A stretch of DNA of 64,000 nucleotides from Phyllobacterium lublinensis (GTDB lineage Bacteria; Pseudomonadota; Alphaproteobacteria; Rhizobiales; Rhizobiaceae), in assembly GCF_020164435.1 (NCBI RefSeq), contig NZ_JAIUDQ010000011.1, positions 62,001 to 126,000 on the forward strand, in the 5' to 3' direction. How positions within the stretch are numbered: position 1 is the stretch's first letter; the number at the start of each line of letters is the position of its first letter. Below, piece after piece: positions 26,535-34,920 of the stretch. The position numbers were made by a program, and so were the translations under genes. The notes under the pieces were generated by a model that searched no databases, was not told where the DNA came from, and saw only the letters and a program-made list of their open reading frames with translations.

Positions 26535-26795
26535 CTACGACCTCCGTTCCAGGAAGCGTGCAATGGCGAGGACGGCCAGGAAGCTGAGTAGTCCGTAAAC
26601 GAGCGCCACATCGATATAGACGAAACGCCCGGACAAATGGGCATAAAGCGTGATCAGCGAGATTGAGACCACCGTTAGCATGTCAATGGCAACGATCCTG
26701 TCGATGACCGTCCTGCCAATGATCAACCGCACCACACCGCACGTAATGCTTAGAAAAATCAATACACCGGCTATCTGCAGGATGATGTCAGCCAA
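26535..26795 (-). CDS. mnhF: Antiporter subunit F (MnhF), TTG start
   Basis: An 86-residue, three-helix subunit. The motif VIDRIVAIDMLTVVSISLITLYA is the MnhF signature. The start is taken as the TTG at 26795 because GGAG lies six bases upstream and the protein then begins directly before the first helix. The frame is open to an ATG at 26831, but that would overlap mnhE by 44 bases. As chosen, it overlaps mnhE by eight bases. Confidence 0.82.
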   Translation of the reverse strand: MADIILQIAGVLIFLSITCGVVRLIIGRTVIDRIVAIDMLTVVSISLITLYAHLSGRFVYIDVALVYGLLSFLAVLAIARFLERRS

Positions 26796-27321
26796 AGACC
26801 GCTCCCAGGTGTTTCTCGAATGGCCCGGCAATCATCTCGCTTGCGAGTTCAGGATCGACGGTCTTCACGTCCAGCCAGTGAATGAAGAGCGCATCGTCCT
26901 TGATTGCCATGACCAGCGAGCCAGGGGTAAGCGCGATGGAATTGGCAAGCGCCAGCCTACCGATCGGCGATTTGAGGCGGATGTTGATCTTGACTATGCC
27001 GGGGTGGATGTCGATGCGCGGCGCATAGACGTACCGCAACATGTTCAGGTTGGCTTTCACCAGCTCAACAAAAAACACGCCCGTATAGACGATGAAGTGG
27101 AAGGCGCTTCTCGGTGTCAGCACAACCTGCCACCACGTTCCGCTGCGGCGCATGAAAATCCAGTCGATAACCAGCGCGATCAATGCGCCGCTAATCAGGA
27201 TGGGTGGAGCAACGCTGGAGTTCAGTATCAGCCAAAGTGAAAACAACAGGAGCCACAGACTGATGGCGCCCAACGGCGAACCCGAAATGTTAAGGTCATC
27301 TGCCTGCTGGTTTGATGCCAT
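26788..27321 (-). CDS. mnhE: Antiporter subunit E (MnhE)
   Basis: First gene of the operon, 177 residues. Two to three N-terminal helices are followed by a cytoplasmic part. The segment VFFVELVKANLNMLRYV and the SIALTPGSLVMAI motif (family ITLTPGTL) are diagnostic of MrpE/MnhE. A perfect TATAAT box on the minus strand (27398-27393) lies about 70 bases upstream, though without a convincing -35. Confidence 0.9.
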   Translation of the reverse strand: MASNQQADDLNISGSPLGAISLWLLLFSLWLILNSSVAPPILISGALIALVIDWIFMRRSGTWWQVVLTPRSAFHFIVYTGVFFVELVKANLNMLRYVYAPRIDIHPGIVKINIRLKSPIGRLALANSIALTPGSLVMAIKDDALFIHWLDVKTVDPELASEMIAGPFEKHLGAVFG

Positions 27322-27664
27322 TGAAGCGACCTTTATAGCAAACCGAAATGATCTATCCGGCTGGCGGAAGCGATCCTTATATAACCGCGACCATTATAAA
27401 CTAATGTTTTGGAAAAATGCTTTCAATTTATTGCCAAGCCTTTCGTTTTATTTGGTAAAAAGAATAATTCTATTAAGTTTAATGGTATTTGAAGCAAATA
27501 TTTGGGACTGGATGCCAATCACAGCGGCCTAGTCGAAAGTTAAAGTGCTTGAACGGCCACTTCGGGACGACGTATCTTACTGGCCGCCTGAGCGACGATT
27601 CAGCGGGACGATCGAGGCGATCTGGTTTAAATGCCTACCCAAATTCGAAGTGGACATCGCAAGC
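27322..27664. other. Divergent intergenic region with an AT-rich patch
   Basis: This 343-base gap lies between the antiporter operon (minus) and the repeat protein (plus). From about 27395 to 27520 it is strikingly A/T-rich compared with the GC-rich surroundings. It contains a minus-strand TATAAT at 27398-27393 and could hold promoters for both directions. The last 120 bases are an open frame (GTG at 27545) in phase with the downstream gene, so a longer protein is possible. No RNA gene recognised. Confidence 0.5.
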
Positions 27665-29389
27665 ATGGACGAGAACCCTCCGAAAACTGAACCGGGCAAA
27701 CCCGGGACGTCCAGTCTCGCAGCTTTCGAGCCGCTGAGCTCAGCGGAAGCCAAAGTCTTTGCGCATCTGAGCACGGGAGACTTCGACAGGCTTGGAGACG
27801 GCTTGCGCCCGGAACAAGACAACCCGGAGCGCACTGTTCGCGCGGAGCTGCTGCGCTTTCTCATCCTTGGCAACAATGACTTCCGTTTGCATGAGAAAGG
27901 CTTGCGACTCAGCGGTGCGTGGGTAACCGGAATTCTCGACCTTGAAGGCTGTCGGATTCCCCGCGACATAGGCCTGAAGGACTGCCACTTCGAAGCTTCG
28001 CCCGTATTGCGTTCGGCCATCATTGACAGCCTGTTTCTGGATGGTTCGGCCATGCCTGGCTTGCAGGCTGATCGGCTCGAAGCGCGCGGGGGGCTGTCCC
28101 TGCGCGGTGCGACAATCATCGGGGAAATCCGTCTGGCCGGGGCACGCGCTGGCGGCAACATCGAGCTGGACGGTGCAACGATTGCCTCGCCTGCCAGCAT
28201 CGTGATCGATGCTGGCGGAATGGAGGTCCGCGGTGCGATCCTGTTGCGCGGCGCGGACGTGCGCGGGGGGATCAATCTTTCGGGCGTCCGGCTTGGCGGC
28301 GATCTCAACGCCGTCGGCGCACGCATTGAGCGCAGCGGTGAAGTCGCACTGAACGGAGACGCAATCGTCGCCGGGGGTGACCTTGCCCTGCGAACCGCAA
28401 CCATCATCGGCGAGGCGTGCCTGCTCGGCGCACGCTTTGGTGGAGACATCGATTGTACTTCTGCGACACTCTCGCAGCCGGGTGGCTACGCGTTGAGGCT
28501 TAATAGGGCAACCGTCGATGGCGCCTTCTTCCTTCGCCAGGGCGCATCGGTTGAAGGCGTGCTTGATTTGACCGCCACATCGATCGGAGCGATCGATGAT
28601 GAAGGGTCAAGCTGGCCGAAGAGAGGCGACCTGTTGCTGAACCGCTGCCAGTATGGCGCGTTCATCGGCGGTCCCGTCGATGCTGCAAGCAGGCTCGATT
28701 GGTTGTCGCGCCAGACACCCGAACGCTGGAATGCTGACTTCTGGCCACAACCCTACGAGCAGCTTTCCACGGTGCTGCGGGAAATGGGCCACGACGAGGA
28801 TGCTCGTGCCGTCCTGATCACCAAGGAACGGCTGCAGCGGCGGGCACGGCGGGCACGCGCCAAAAATCCGGCGCTGCGGCTCGCCCTGGCGGCAACCGAC
28901 GGTATATTGGCCGTAACGCTTCGTTACGGACGCCAACCACTGCTCGCTCTGCTTTGGCTGATCCTGTTCTGGGTGATCGGCATCGGTGTGTTCGCATTCG
29001 CCCATGCAAATGGTGCCATCAAGCCCAACAGCCCGGTCATTCTGCGTTCCCTTGAATGGACCATGTGCGGTATCCAGCAAACCGACAGCCGGTATATGCC
29101 TTCCAGTGGGCAGACCTTCGCTGGGCGAGCCGCACCTGGAGAAAACCAGCTCTCCTGTTTCCTCAACCAGCCGGAAGCGGCCAGCTACCCGGAGTTCAAT
29201 CCGCTCATGTACTCCCTGGATGTCCTGTTGCCCGTGCTATCGATCGGCCAGAAAGAATATTGGAGACCGGATCCCGCCAAACCCCACGGCCAATCCACCC
29301 TGAAATACTACTTCTTCCAGTCAGTCGTTGGCTGGGCGCTCAGCCTGCTGGCCGTTGCCGGATTCTCGGGCCTGGTGAAATCGAATTAA
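27665..29389 (+). CDS. Repeat-rich beta-helix-like membrane protein of unknown function
   Basis: The 574-residue protein has an N-terminal region (to about 55), a conserved lead-in (RAELLRFLILGNNDFRLHEKGLRLSG, split here for clarity at its Leu/Gly pattern), then about ten degenerate repeats of roughly 20 residues to about residue 330, built on LxGAxIxGxIxLxGAxxGG. Alternating Leu/Ile and Gly/Ala predict a right-handed parallel beta helix of the pentapeptide-like type. An Arg-rich stretch (RLQRRARRARAK) precedes a membrane helix at about 430-452, and a second helix lies at the C-terminus. Start: ATG at 27665; a GTG at 27545 is in frame. I recognise related uncharacterised bacterial proteins but no function. 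Confidence 0.75.
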   Translation: MDENPPKTEPGKPGTSSLAAFEPLSSAEAKVFAHLSTGDFDRLGDGLRPEQDNPERTVRAELLRFLILGNNDFRLHEKGLRLSGAWVTGILDLEGCRIPRDIGLKDCHFEASPVLRSAIIDSLFLDGSAMPGLQADRLEARGGLSLRGATIIGEIRLAGARAGGNIELDGATIASPASIVIDAGGMEVRGAILLRGADVRGGINLSGVRLGGDLNAVGARIERSGEVALNGDAIVAGGDLALRTATIIGEACLLGARFGGDIDCTSATLSQPGGYALRLNRATVDGAFFLRQGASVEGVLDLTATSIGAIDDEGSSWPKRGDLLLNRCQYGAFIGGPVDAASRLDWLSRQTPERWNADFWPQPYEQLSTVLREMGHDEDARAVLITKERLQRRARRARAKNPALRLALAATDGILAVTLRYGRQPLLALLWLILFWVIGIGVFAFAHANGAIKPNSPVILRSLEWTMCGIQQTDSRYMPSSGQTFAGRAAPGENQLSCFLNQPEAASYPEFNPLMYSLDVLLPVLSIGQKEYWRPDPAKPHGQSTLKYYFFQSVVGWALSLLAVAGFSGLVKSN

Positions 29390-29412
29390 ATCAGATGCCA
29401 GCTCCGATCGTC

Positions 29413-31245
29413 TCAGAAGCGCCAAATCAACGGGACGAGGAATACCGACACCACAAAGAACCAGATCAACAGCGGCAATCCGAGCTTCCAGTAATCGCTG
29501 AAGGCATAGCCGCCCGGACCCATGACCATCAGGTTGGTCGGCGTGGCGATCGGCGTCAGGAATGCCGCTGCAGCCGCCACAGCTGTGCTCATGAGCACGG
29601 GACGGGGCGAGATGCCCATCGCCGTGGCAGCTGCCACGCCGATCGGAATGACGATAAGCGCCGTTGCCGTATTGCTGATGAGCTGGCCCATGATCGCCGT
29701 CAGCACGAACAGGCCGGCAAGCAACGCGACCGGACCGGCATCGCCGACGAGGTTGACAAGATGTTCGGCCATCAGCTTTGCCGCCCCTGTTTGCACCATG
29801 GCCGTGGAAAGCGGCATCATTGCACCAACGAGAATAACCGTCGTCCAGCCGATGGCGCGATAGGCCTGCTCGACGCTCATGATTCCCGAAAGGACGATCG
29901 CACCGGCGGCGAGCAATCCAGCGACGGCTGGCGGCACAATTCCCGTTGCGAGGAGCAGCACCATTCCAATCAGGATGATGATGGCCTGGCGCGCGCCGGG
30001 GCCCATAGGAACTGCCTGTCGCCGCACCAGCTCGGGCGAGTTGACGACAAGAACGTCCGGATCATCGAGGTGAATGTCGAGGGCTTTCCAGGTTCCCTGC
30101 AGCAGCATGGTGTCACCGGCCCGCAGCTCAATTCCGCCGCCATCCTTGGCAGCGTCTCCGGCTACGATTTCCGAGCCGGCACGCTGCACCGCAAGCACGA
30201 TCAGGTCGCCACTTTCGGTAACCATACCCGGGAAAACCTTTTCCCCGATGAGGCCTGAGCGCGGCGGAATGACAACTTCCGCCAGTCCCGAGCTGCGGTT
30301 GAACAACGTGTCCGCACCCTGCCCGGATGCCTTCTCATCTCGAAAAGCGAGATGCATCTGTGCCGCGAGCACCGCCGCCGCTTCAGACTCACCGCGTATC
30401 AGCAGATGGTCGCCCTCAGCCACCGCCCGGCGCAGCGGGCCAGCCGTTTCACCGTCCTGGATGGCAACTAGCTGCAACCCGGGATGCGCGGACAGGTCCA
30501 GTGACGAAGACGCCACGCCAACATAGGGCGAGCTTGCACGGACCCGCAACTGGTAGATTCCGCTGGCGAGCCCGTATTGCTCGACCAGCGTTTTGGCGTG
30601 ACGGCTGAAATCGGCGGGCATGGTGGCGCCGTTGCGTTCGGGAAGCAGCTGCTTTCCAAACAGGATGATGATAGCCATGGTACCGGCCAGAAGCGGCACG
30701 CCAACGAGTGCAAATTCGAAGAAGCCGAATTCGCCAACACCGGCGTCAAGACCGGCATCGGAAACAAGCACGTTCACCGGAGTGCCCGTCAATGCAAGCA
30801 TCGAGCCGGCATGGGCGGCGAACACCAGCGGCATGAGCAATTGCGACGAATTCCGCCTGAGGCGAACCGCAATGACAACCACGACAGGCAGGAGCGCCGC
30901 TACGGCGCCGTTGACACTGATCAGAGCGGTGAGCAGTGCGACCAGCGCCATTGTCAGAAGCAACAGCCGCGTCCGGCTCTCTTCGCCTGCGCCACGAATA
31001 AGCAACTGGCCTGCCCAAGCCGTCACCCCGGTGACCTCTAGTCCTGAACTGACAACGAAGAGCGACGCGATGAACACGACGGCGGGGTCACCAAAACCAC
31101 CGAGCGCCTGGCCGATTGTCAGGACACCGCTCGCCCACAGCGCCAACGCGGTCAGCATGGATACGATGACAACCGGTAACTTATTCCAGACGAACAGAAC
31201 GACGGCAACGGCAATGATGGTACCTGTGTACGCTATCGGGCTCAA
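29413..31245 (-). CDS. SLC13-family anion transporter with two TrkA-C domains
   Basis: A 610-residue membrane transporter of the DASS/ion-transporter superfamily. The first membrane half (about 1-195) contains FGDPAVVFIASLFVVSSGLE and the hairpin SVNGAVAALLPVV; a cytoplasmic middle (about 215-400) has two RCK_C/TrkA-C ligand domains (YQLRVRASSPYVG and VVIPPRSGLIGEKV); the second half (about 420-610) repeats the fold with QLISNTATALIVIPIGVAAA and the TNLMVMGPGGYAFSDYWKLG end motif. Members carry dicarboxylates, sulfate or similar anions. It lies 182 bases after the M20 peptidase gene on the same strand. Confidence 0.9.
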   Translation of the reverse strand: MSPIAYTGTIIAVAVVLFVWNKLPVVIVSMLTALALWASGVLTIGQALGGFGDPAVVFIASLFVVSSGLEVTGVTAWAGQLLIRGAGEESRTRLLLLTMALVALLTALISVNGAVAALLPVVVVIAVRLRRNSSQLLMPLVFAAHAGSMLALTGTPVNVLVSDAGLDAGVGEFGFFEFALVGVPLLAGTMAIIILFGKQLLPERNGATMPADFSRHAKTLVEQYGLASGIYQLRVRASSPYVGVASSSLDLSAHPGLQLVAIQDGETAGPLRRAVAEGDHLLIRGESEAAAVLAAQMHLAFRDEKASGQGADTLFNRSSGLAEVVIPPRSGLIGEKVFPGMVTESGDLIVLAVQRAGSEIVAGDAAKDGGGIELRAGDTMLLQGTWKALDIHLDDPDVLVVNSPELVRRQAVPMGPGARQAIIILIGMVLLLATGIVPPAVAGLLAAGAIVLSGIMSVEQAYRAIGWTTVILVGAMMPLSTAMVQTGAAKLMAEHLVNLVGDAGPVALLAGLFVLTAIMGQLISNTATALIVIPIGVAAATAMGISPRPVLMSTAVAAAAAFLTPIATPTNLMVMGPGGYAFSDYWKLGLPLLIWFFVVSVFLVPLIWRF

Positions 31246-31427
31246 TCACTCAGCTCCTTGTTTGGCCTGCACGGGCCGTCCCACCCAATCGGACACGCCA
31301 TAAATTGCTGCCACGCCGCCCCTTACGGAGAGTTCGCCTCAAGCCAATTGCCCGACATTGATAAGGGCTGCCATTGACCGCAGACCCCAGAGATTGACCA
31401 CCTGTTGGCGGACGGCCCGCCAGACCA

Positions 31428-32630
31428 TCAGTCATCGAGTGTCGCCATGAGCACGCCGATGCGGCAGCCTTTTTCAAACTCCGACAGGTTGACATACTCC
31501 TTGATGGTGTGGATCTCGGCCTGGCCGGAACCGATGGTGATGGTGGGAACACCGTGCTTGTCAAGCCAGTTTGCATCGAGTCCACCATTGGAGAATACAA
31601 AGACGGGCTTGATGCCGAGTGTCTCGAGCGCCCTGGCAGCGCGTTTCACGATGGGGCTGTCCTTTCCCAGTTCGAACGGTGGGTAGGATGCAACATGGCT
31701 GAATTTCAGCCCGGCCGTGTCACCCGTATCATCGGTGACTTCACTCTGCGCTTTGGTGAAGGCCTCCTCGTAACCCTTGGCGATCTTCGTAGCGAAGGCT
31801 GATTCTGGACTGCGCGCTTCTCCCTTGATGAAGGCGTAGTCGGTTACGACATTGGTTGCGTCGCCTGCAGGTTTGTTGTCCTTGCCACCGAAGATGCCGA
31901 CATTGCTCGTTCCGCGGCCGTCTGACTTGACGACCTTGCCGAACCAGCCGGCCCGGCGTGCTTCGGCAAGGGCCATGGCCCCGACCATCGTCGCCGAGAT
32001 ACCCTTTTCAGGCGCGACGCCTGCATGTGATGCGCGGCCGGTAATTTCTGCTTCCCAGTTCTCCTGGCCAACCGCACCTATAATCAGGTCCGATGCCATC
32101 TGGCCATCGACATTGATGCACATGACCGCGCCGCCGAGATCGGCAGGGTTGAGCTCACGCGCACCATGCAGACCGCTTTCTTCGCGGACGGTGAACAGGA
32201 GCGTGATTGGCGGATGCGGCAGTTTGTTCTTGATAAGCGTTTCGGCAACCACGACGAGGACCGCGACCCCAGTCCGGGCGTCACCGCCGAGCGCAGTTGT
32301 GCCGTCAGAGACAATGCGGTCGCCCTCGCGACGCGGCTTGGCACCCGCACAGAGCGGCACGGTATCGAGGTGGGTGGAAAAGAGGAGCCGTGGTCCCGGC
32401 CGCGTCCCGGGCAGGTCCACAATCAGATTGCCTGTCTCGGTCGGCAACGGAATACGCTTGTTGGCGTCGTCGAAACGTATGGCCGACGCCGGTACGCCAA
32501 CCTTCTTCAGAGCATCGCTGACGGCCGCTGCAATGTTGGCTTCCTGTCCGGTTATGCCTTCGACCGAGAGGAACCGCATCAGATGATCCTCCGCCGCTGC
32601 GACGTCGAGGGGAATAGAGTTGTTGCTCAT
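31428..32630 (-). CDS. M20-family metallopeptidase (peptidase T-like)
   Basis: A 400-residue zinc hydrolase of small peptides or N-acyl amino acids. Metal and catalytic residues are visible: His in LLFSTHLDTVPLC, bridging Asp in TTALGGDARTGVAVL, Glu-Glu in TVREESGLHGA, Asp in CINVDGQMA, and the last His in IHTIKEYVNLSEFEKG. The dimerisation lid occupies about residues 190-300. Two starts nine bases apart (32639, 32630) are possible. It follows the AbgT-type transporter by about 50 bases, suggesting that what is imported by one is hydrolysed by the other. Confidence 0.92.
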   Translation of the reverse strand: MSNNSIPLDVAAAEDHLMRFLSVEGITGQEANIAAAVSDALKKVGVPASAIRFDDANKRIPLPTETGNLIVDLPGTRPGPRLLFSTHLDTVPLCAGAKPRREGDRIVSDGTTALGGDARTGVAVLVVVAETLIKNKLPHPPITLLFTVREESGLHGARELNPADLGGAVMCINVDGQMASDLIIGAVGQENWEAEITGRASHAGVAPEKGISATMVGAMALAEARRAGWFGKVVKSDGRGTSNVGIFGGKDNKPAGDATNVVTDYAFIKGEARSPESAFATKIAKGYEEAFTKAQSEVTDDTGDTAGLKFSHVASYPPFELGKDSPIVKRAARALETLGIKPVFVFSNGGLDANWLDKHGVPTITIGSGQAEIHTIKEYVNLSEFEKGCRIGVLMATLDD

Positions 32631-32680
32631 GATGTCCATCCAATCATTCGAGTTTCAATCGCTGAGGTCCGCACTTCCTG

Positions 32681-34231
32681 CTACAGGCCCCACGGCAAGC
32701 CGAGAGCCTTCCAGACCGCAAAGAGCGCCGTCCACAGCACGAATATCAAAACAACATACGGTAACATCAGGGACACGATGGTACCGACGCCCGCGGACTT
32801 GTCGTATTTCTGGGCGAATCCGACCACGAGCGCAAAATAGGCATTGAGCGGAGTTATTGCGTTCATGGGCGAGTCGCCAACACGGTAGGCCGCAAGAACG
32901 GCTTCCGGCTCGACGCCGAGCTTCATCAACAGCGGGACGAAGACGGGCGCGAAGATCGCCCACTTGGCAATTGCGCCGGTCAGCAACAGGTCGATGATTG
33001 CGACCACCACGATGAAGCCGATCAGCAGCGGCAAGGCACCAATATTTGCAGCCTGCAGCGCTCCGGAAAGGCTGAGCGCCATGACCGTGCCTATGTTGGT
33101 ATAGGTGAAGTAGGCGACGAACTGGCTTAGGACGAAAAACAGGAAGATCGTACCCCCCATGTTCTTGATGGACTTCTCGATTGCGGCGATCACCTCGGAC
33201 AGTGTCCGCAAGGTGCCGGCGCCAATGCCATACGCCCACCCCGTTACCAGGAACATGAGCATGATGAGCGCGATGAGCCCGTTCATGAATGGCGAGTTGC
33301 CGATCAGTTCCCCGGTCTCGGGATTTCGCAATGGCGCGCCACTGGGGAGGGTCAACAGCAGGAACACCACCAGCAGGCCTATGAGGCCGTAGAGCGCAAA
33401 CCTCAGACCGCGCGATTCCTGCTCCGACAAAACCGCTCCTTGATCTGGAACAGCTCCTTCAGCCGATGCCTCCGGTTTGTATTCCCCCAGTCGCGGCGAG
33501 ATCATGCGATCGGTGATGAATGCTATGAGGAAGGTGAGGAAGATCACAGATGCGATGGAGAACCAGACATTCGACGCCAGTCCGATCGTCCGGTCGGGAT
33601 CGACCAGCCGGGCCGCATCATTGGTAAATTCAACGAGCACGGCATCGAGTGGCTTGATCAGCATGTTGACGGTGAAAGCCCCCGCCACCGCCGCAAAACC
33701 GAGCGCCAGACCAGCGAGCGGATGCCGTCCGACTGCGAGATAGGCGACGCCGGCAAGCGGTATCAGGACCAGGTAACCGGCATCTGCTGCAATACTTGCA
33801 AGGATGCCGACGAATGCGAGAATATAGGTCAGCGCCCAACGCGGTGACACAATGACGAGTTTCCTTATCAGCGCCGTGACCAAGCCGGACTCCTCGGCTA
33901 CACCTGCACCGATCATGGCGGCGATCATAAGCCCCACTGCAGTGAAACTCATGAAGTTCGGAATGAGCGAAGAATAAAGGAAGCGGATGCCTTCCACGTT
34001 CAGAAGGCTGCGTATTTCCGTCGAGGCGGTTTCGATCTCGTGCGTGTCGGGGTTTATGCGCTCAAAGCTGACCGCCGCCCCGAAGGCACCCAGAATGGCC
34101 GACAGAAGAATGACGATGCCGATCAGGATCAGGAAAATGATGACGGGATGGGGAACCATGTTTCCCACCCTCTCGACGCCATCCAGCAATCTTTGCATCA
34201 CGGTCTTTGGCGCAGTACTGGCAGTGGTCAT
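32681..34231 (-). CDS. AbgT-family transporter
   Basis: A 516-residue inner-membrane transporter. The N-terminus (LLDGVERVGNMVPHPVIIFLILIG), SFTAVGLMIAAMIGAGVAEESG, and ASIAADAGYLVLIPLAG are typical of AbgT proteins, known for p-aminobenzoyl-glutamate uptake or sulfonamide export. GGGAG lies about eight bases before the ATG. With the M20 peptidase downstream it may import and cleave aminoacyl conjugates such as p-aminobenzoyl-glutamate, as AbgABT does in E. coli; that the substrate is the same is inference. Confidence 0.93.
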   Translation of the reverse strand: MTTASTAPKTVMQRLLDGVERVGNMVPHPVIIFLILIGIVILLSAILGAFGAAVSFERINPDTHEIETASTEIRSLLNVEGIRFLYSSLIPNFMSFTAVGLMIAAMIGAGVAEESGLVTALIRKLVIVSPRWALTYILAFVGILASIAADAGYLVLIPLAGVAYLAVGRHPLAGLALGFAAVAGAFTVNMLIKPLDAVLVEFTNDAARLVDPDRTIGLASNVWFSIASVIFLTFLIAFITDRMISPRLGEYKPEASAEGAVPDQGAVLSEQESRGLRFALYGLIGLLVVFLLLTLPSGAPLRNPETGELIGNSPFMNGLIALIMLMFLVTGWAYGIGAGTLRTLSEVIAAIEKSIKNMGGTIFLFFVLSQFVAYFTYTNIGTVMALSLSGALQAANIGALPLLIGFIVVVAIIDLLLTGAIAKWAIFAPVFVPLLMKLGVEPEAVLAAYRVGDSPMNAITPLNAYFALVVGFAQKYDKSAGVGTIVSLMLPYVVLIFVLWTALFAVWKALGLPWGL

Positions 34232-34303
34232 TTCATGTCTCCCGTTAAGTCAACCGGCTGGGCCTGAATGGTGAGGTGCAGATGGCGCGTTTTGTGGATG
34301 TGC

Positions 34304-34534
34304 TCAATTTGTGGTGGCCAAGACGGTGAGCCAATATCGATGTCGCGGAAGCTCCGCCAAAAGGTTGAAGAAGTCTTTGGTTGCTGTACCGCCCAAGATC
34401 GCATCGAGGTCCGATGCTGGCTTCCCTTCAGTCATGGCGCTTGCCAGCGACATGCCAAACGATGAAAACAGTTGCACCTCCTTCGTCCCCTGCGTGAAGG
34501 TCACCAGTCGTGCAGCCTGCGGTAGGTGCCGCAT
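34304..34534 (-). CDS. Hypothetical protein, 76 residues
   Basis: A short frame upstream of the AbgT-type gene, on the same strand, 72 bases away. Codon choice looks like that of neighbouring genes. The product is soluble and mixed in composition (for example KDFFNLLAELPRHRYWLTVL near the end). No ribosome site is visible before the ATG at 34534; an upstream in-frame start at 34597 exists. TATATT lies ten to fifteen bases before the ATG and could be a -10 of a leaderless transcript. No family recognised. Confidence 0.45.
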   Translation of the reverse strand: MRHLPQAARLVTFTQGTKEVQLFSSFGMSLASAMTEGKPASDLDAILGGTATKDFFNLLAELPRHRYWLTVLATTN

Positions 34535-34920
34535 TCTACTGTTCTGAATATAGTGTCGCTCCAATTGTCTGTGATGGGCAGGGAATCCCAAAACCAAGCT
34601 TTCAGTTCAAATTTCCCGACTTTGAGCCCGTAATTTTGGCATGGCGACGTCACCGGGCTCAGCTCTTCGGCACGCTTAAAAATCCTCGCTGGTCAGAGGG
34701 TTACGTCCGAAAGCCAAGGCCTTTCTCGGATTAGACCTGTTGCGAAAGTCCCAGTACACAAATGGTGTCGCACATCGCTCCCTTCGCCGCCGAAATTGGG
34801 ATTCAAAGCAGCGATTTGGGATTTCTGACCAATCACAAAGCTTGGACAGACGTTATAGTCGAAATGCCCCTCAGACACACGCTTTGTCCCATTTGGTATA
34901 GATTCCTGGAGTGCATGAGA
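34535..34920. other. Intergenic region upstream of the second RND operon
   Basis: This 386-base gap separates the minus-strand hypothetical gene from the plus-strand efflux adaptor. The adaptor frame stays open back to 34762, but that upstream part lacks a ribosome site and does not look like a signal peptide. I see no RNA gene, clear operator or terminator here. Confidence 0.45.

Noticed and set aside
21779-27321. A membrane-bound hydrogenase (Mbh) operon
   Set aside because: The free-standing MbhD-like subunit and MbhE-like module recall Mbh, but no large or small hydrogenase subunits or iron-sulfur subunits are present on either side.
27545-27664. N-terminal 40-residue extension of the repeat protein from a GTG start
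   Set aside because: No ribosome site and no recognisable domain; kept only as a note because the frame is open.
34690-34712. Third copy of the GTTACGTACT-type motif before the second RND operon
   Set aside because: Only the seven bases GTTACGT match; this is within chance expectation.
34762-34920. N-terminal extension of the second RND adaptor
   Set aside because: The lipoprotein signal must be at the N-terminus; starts upstream would bury it.
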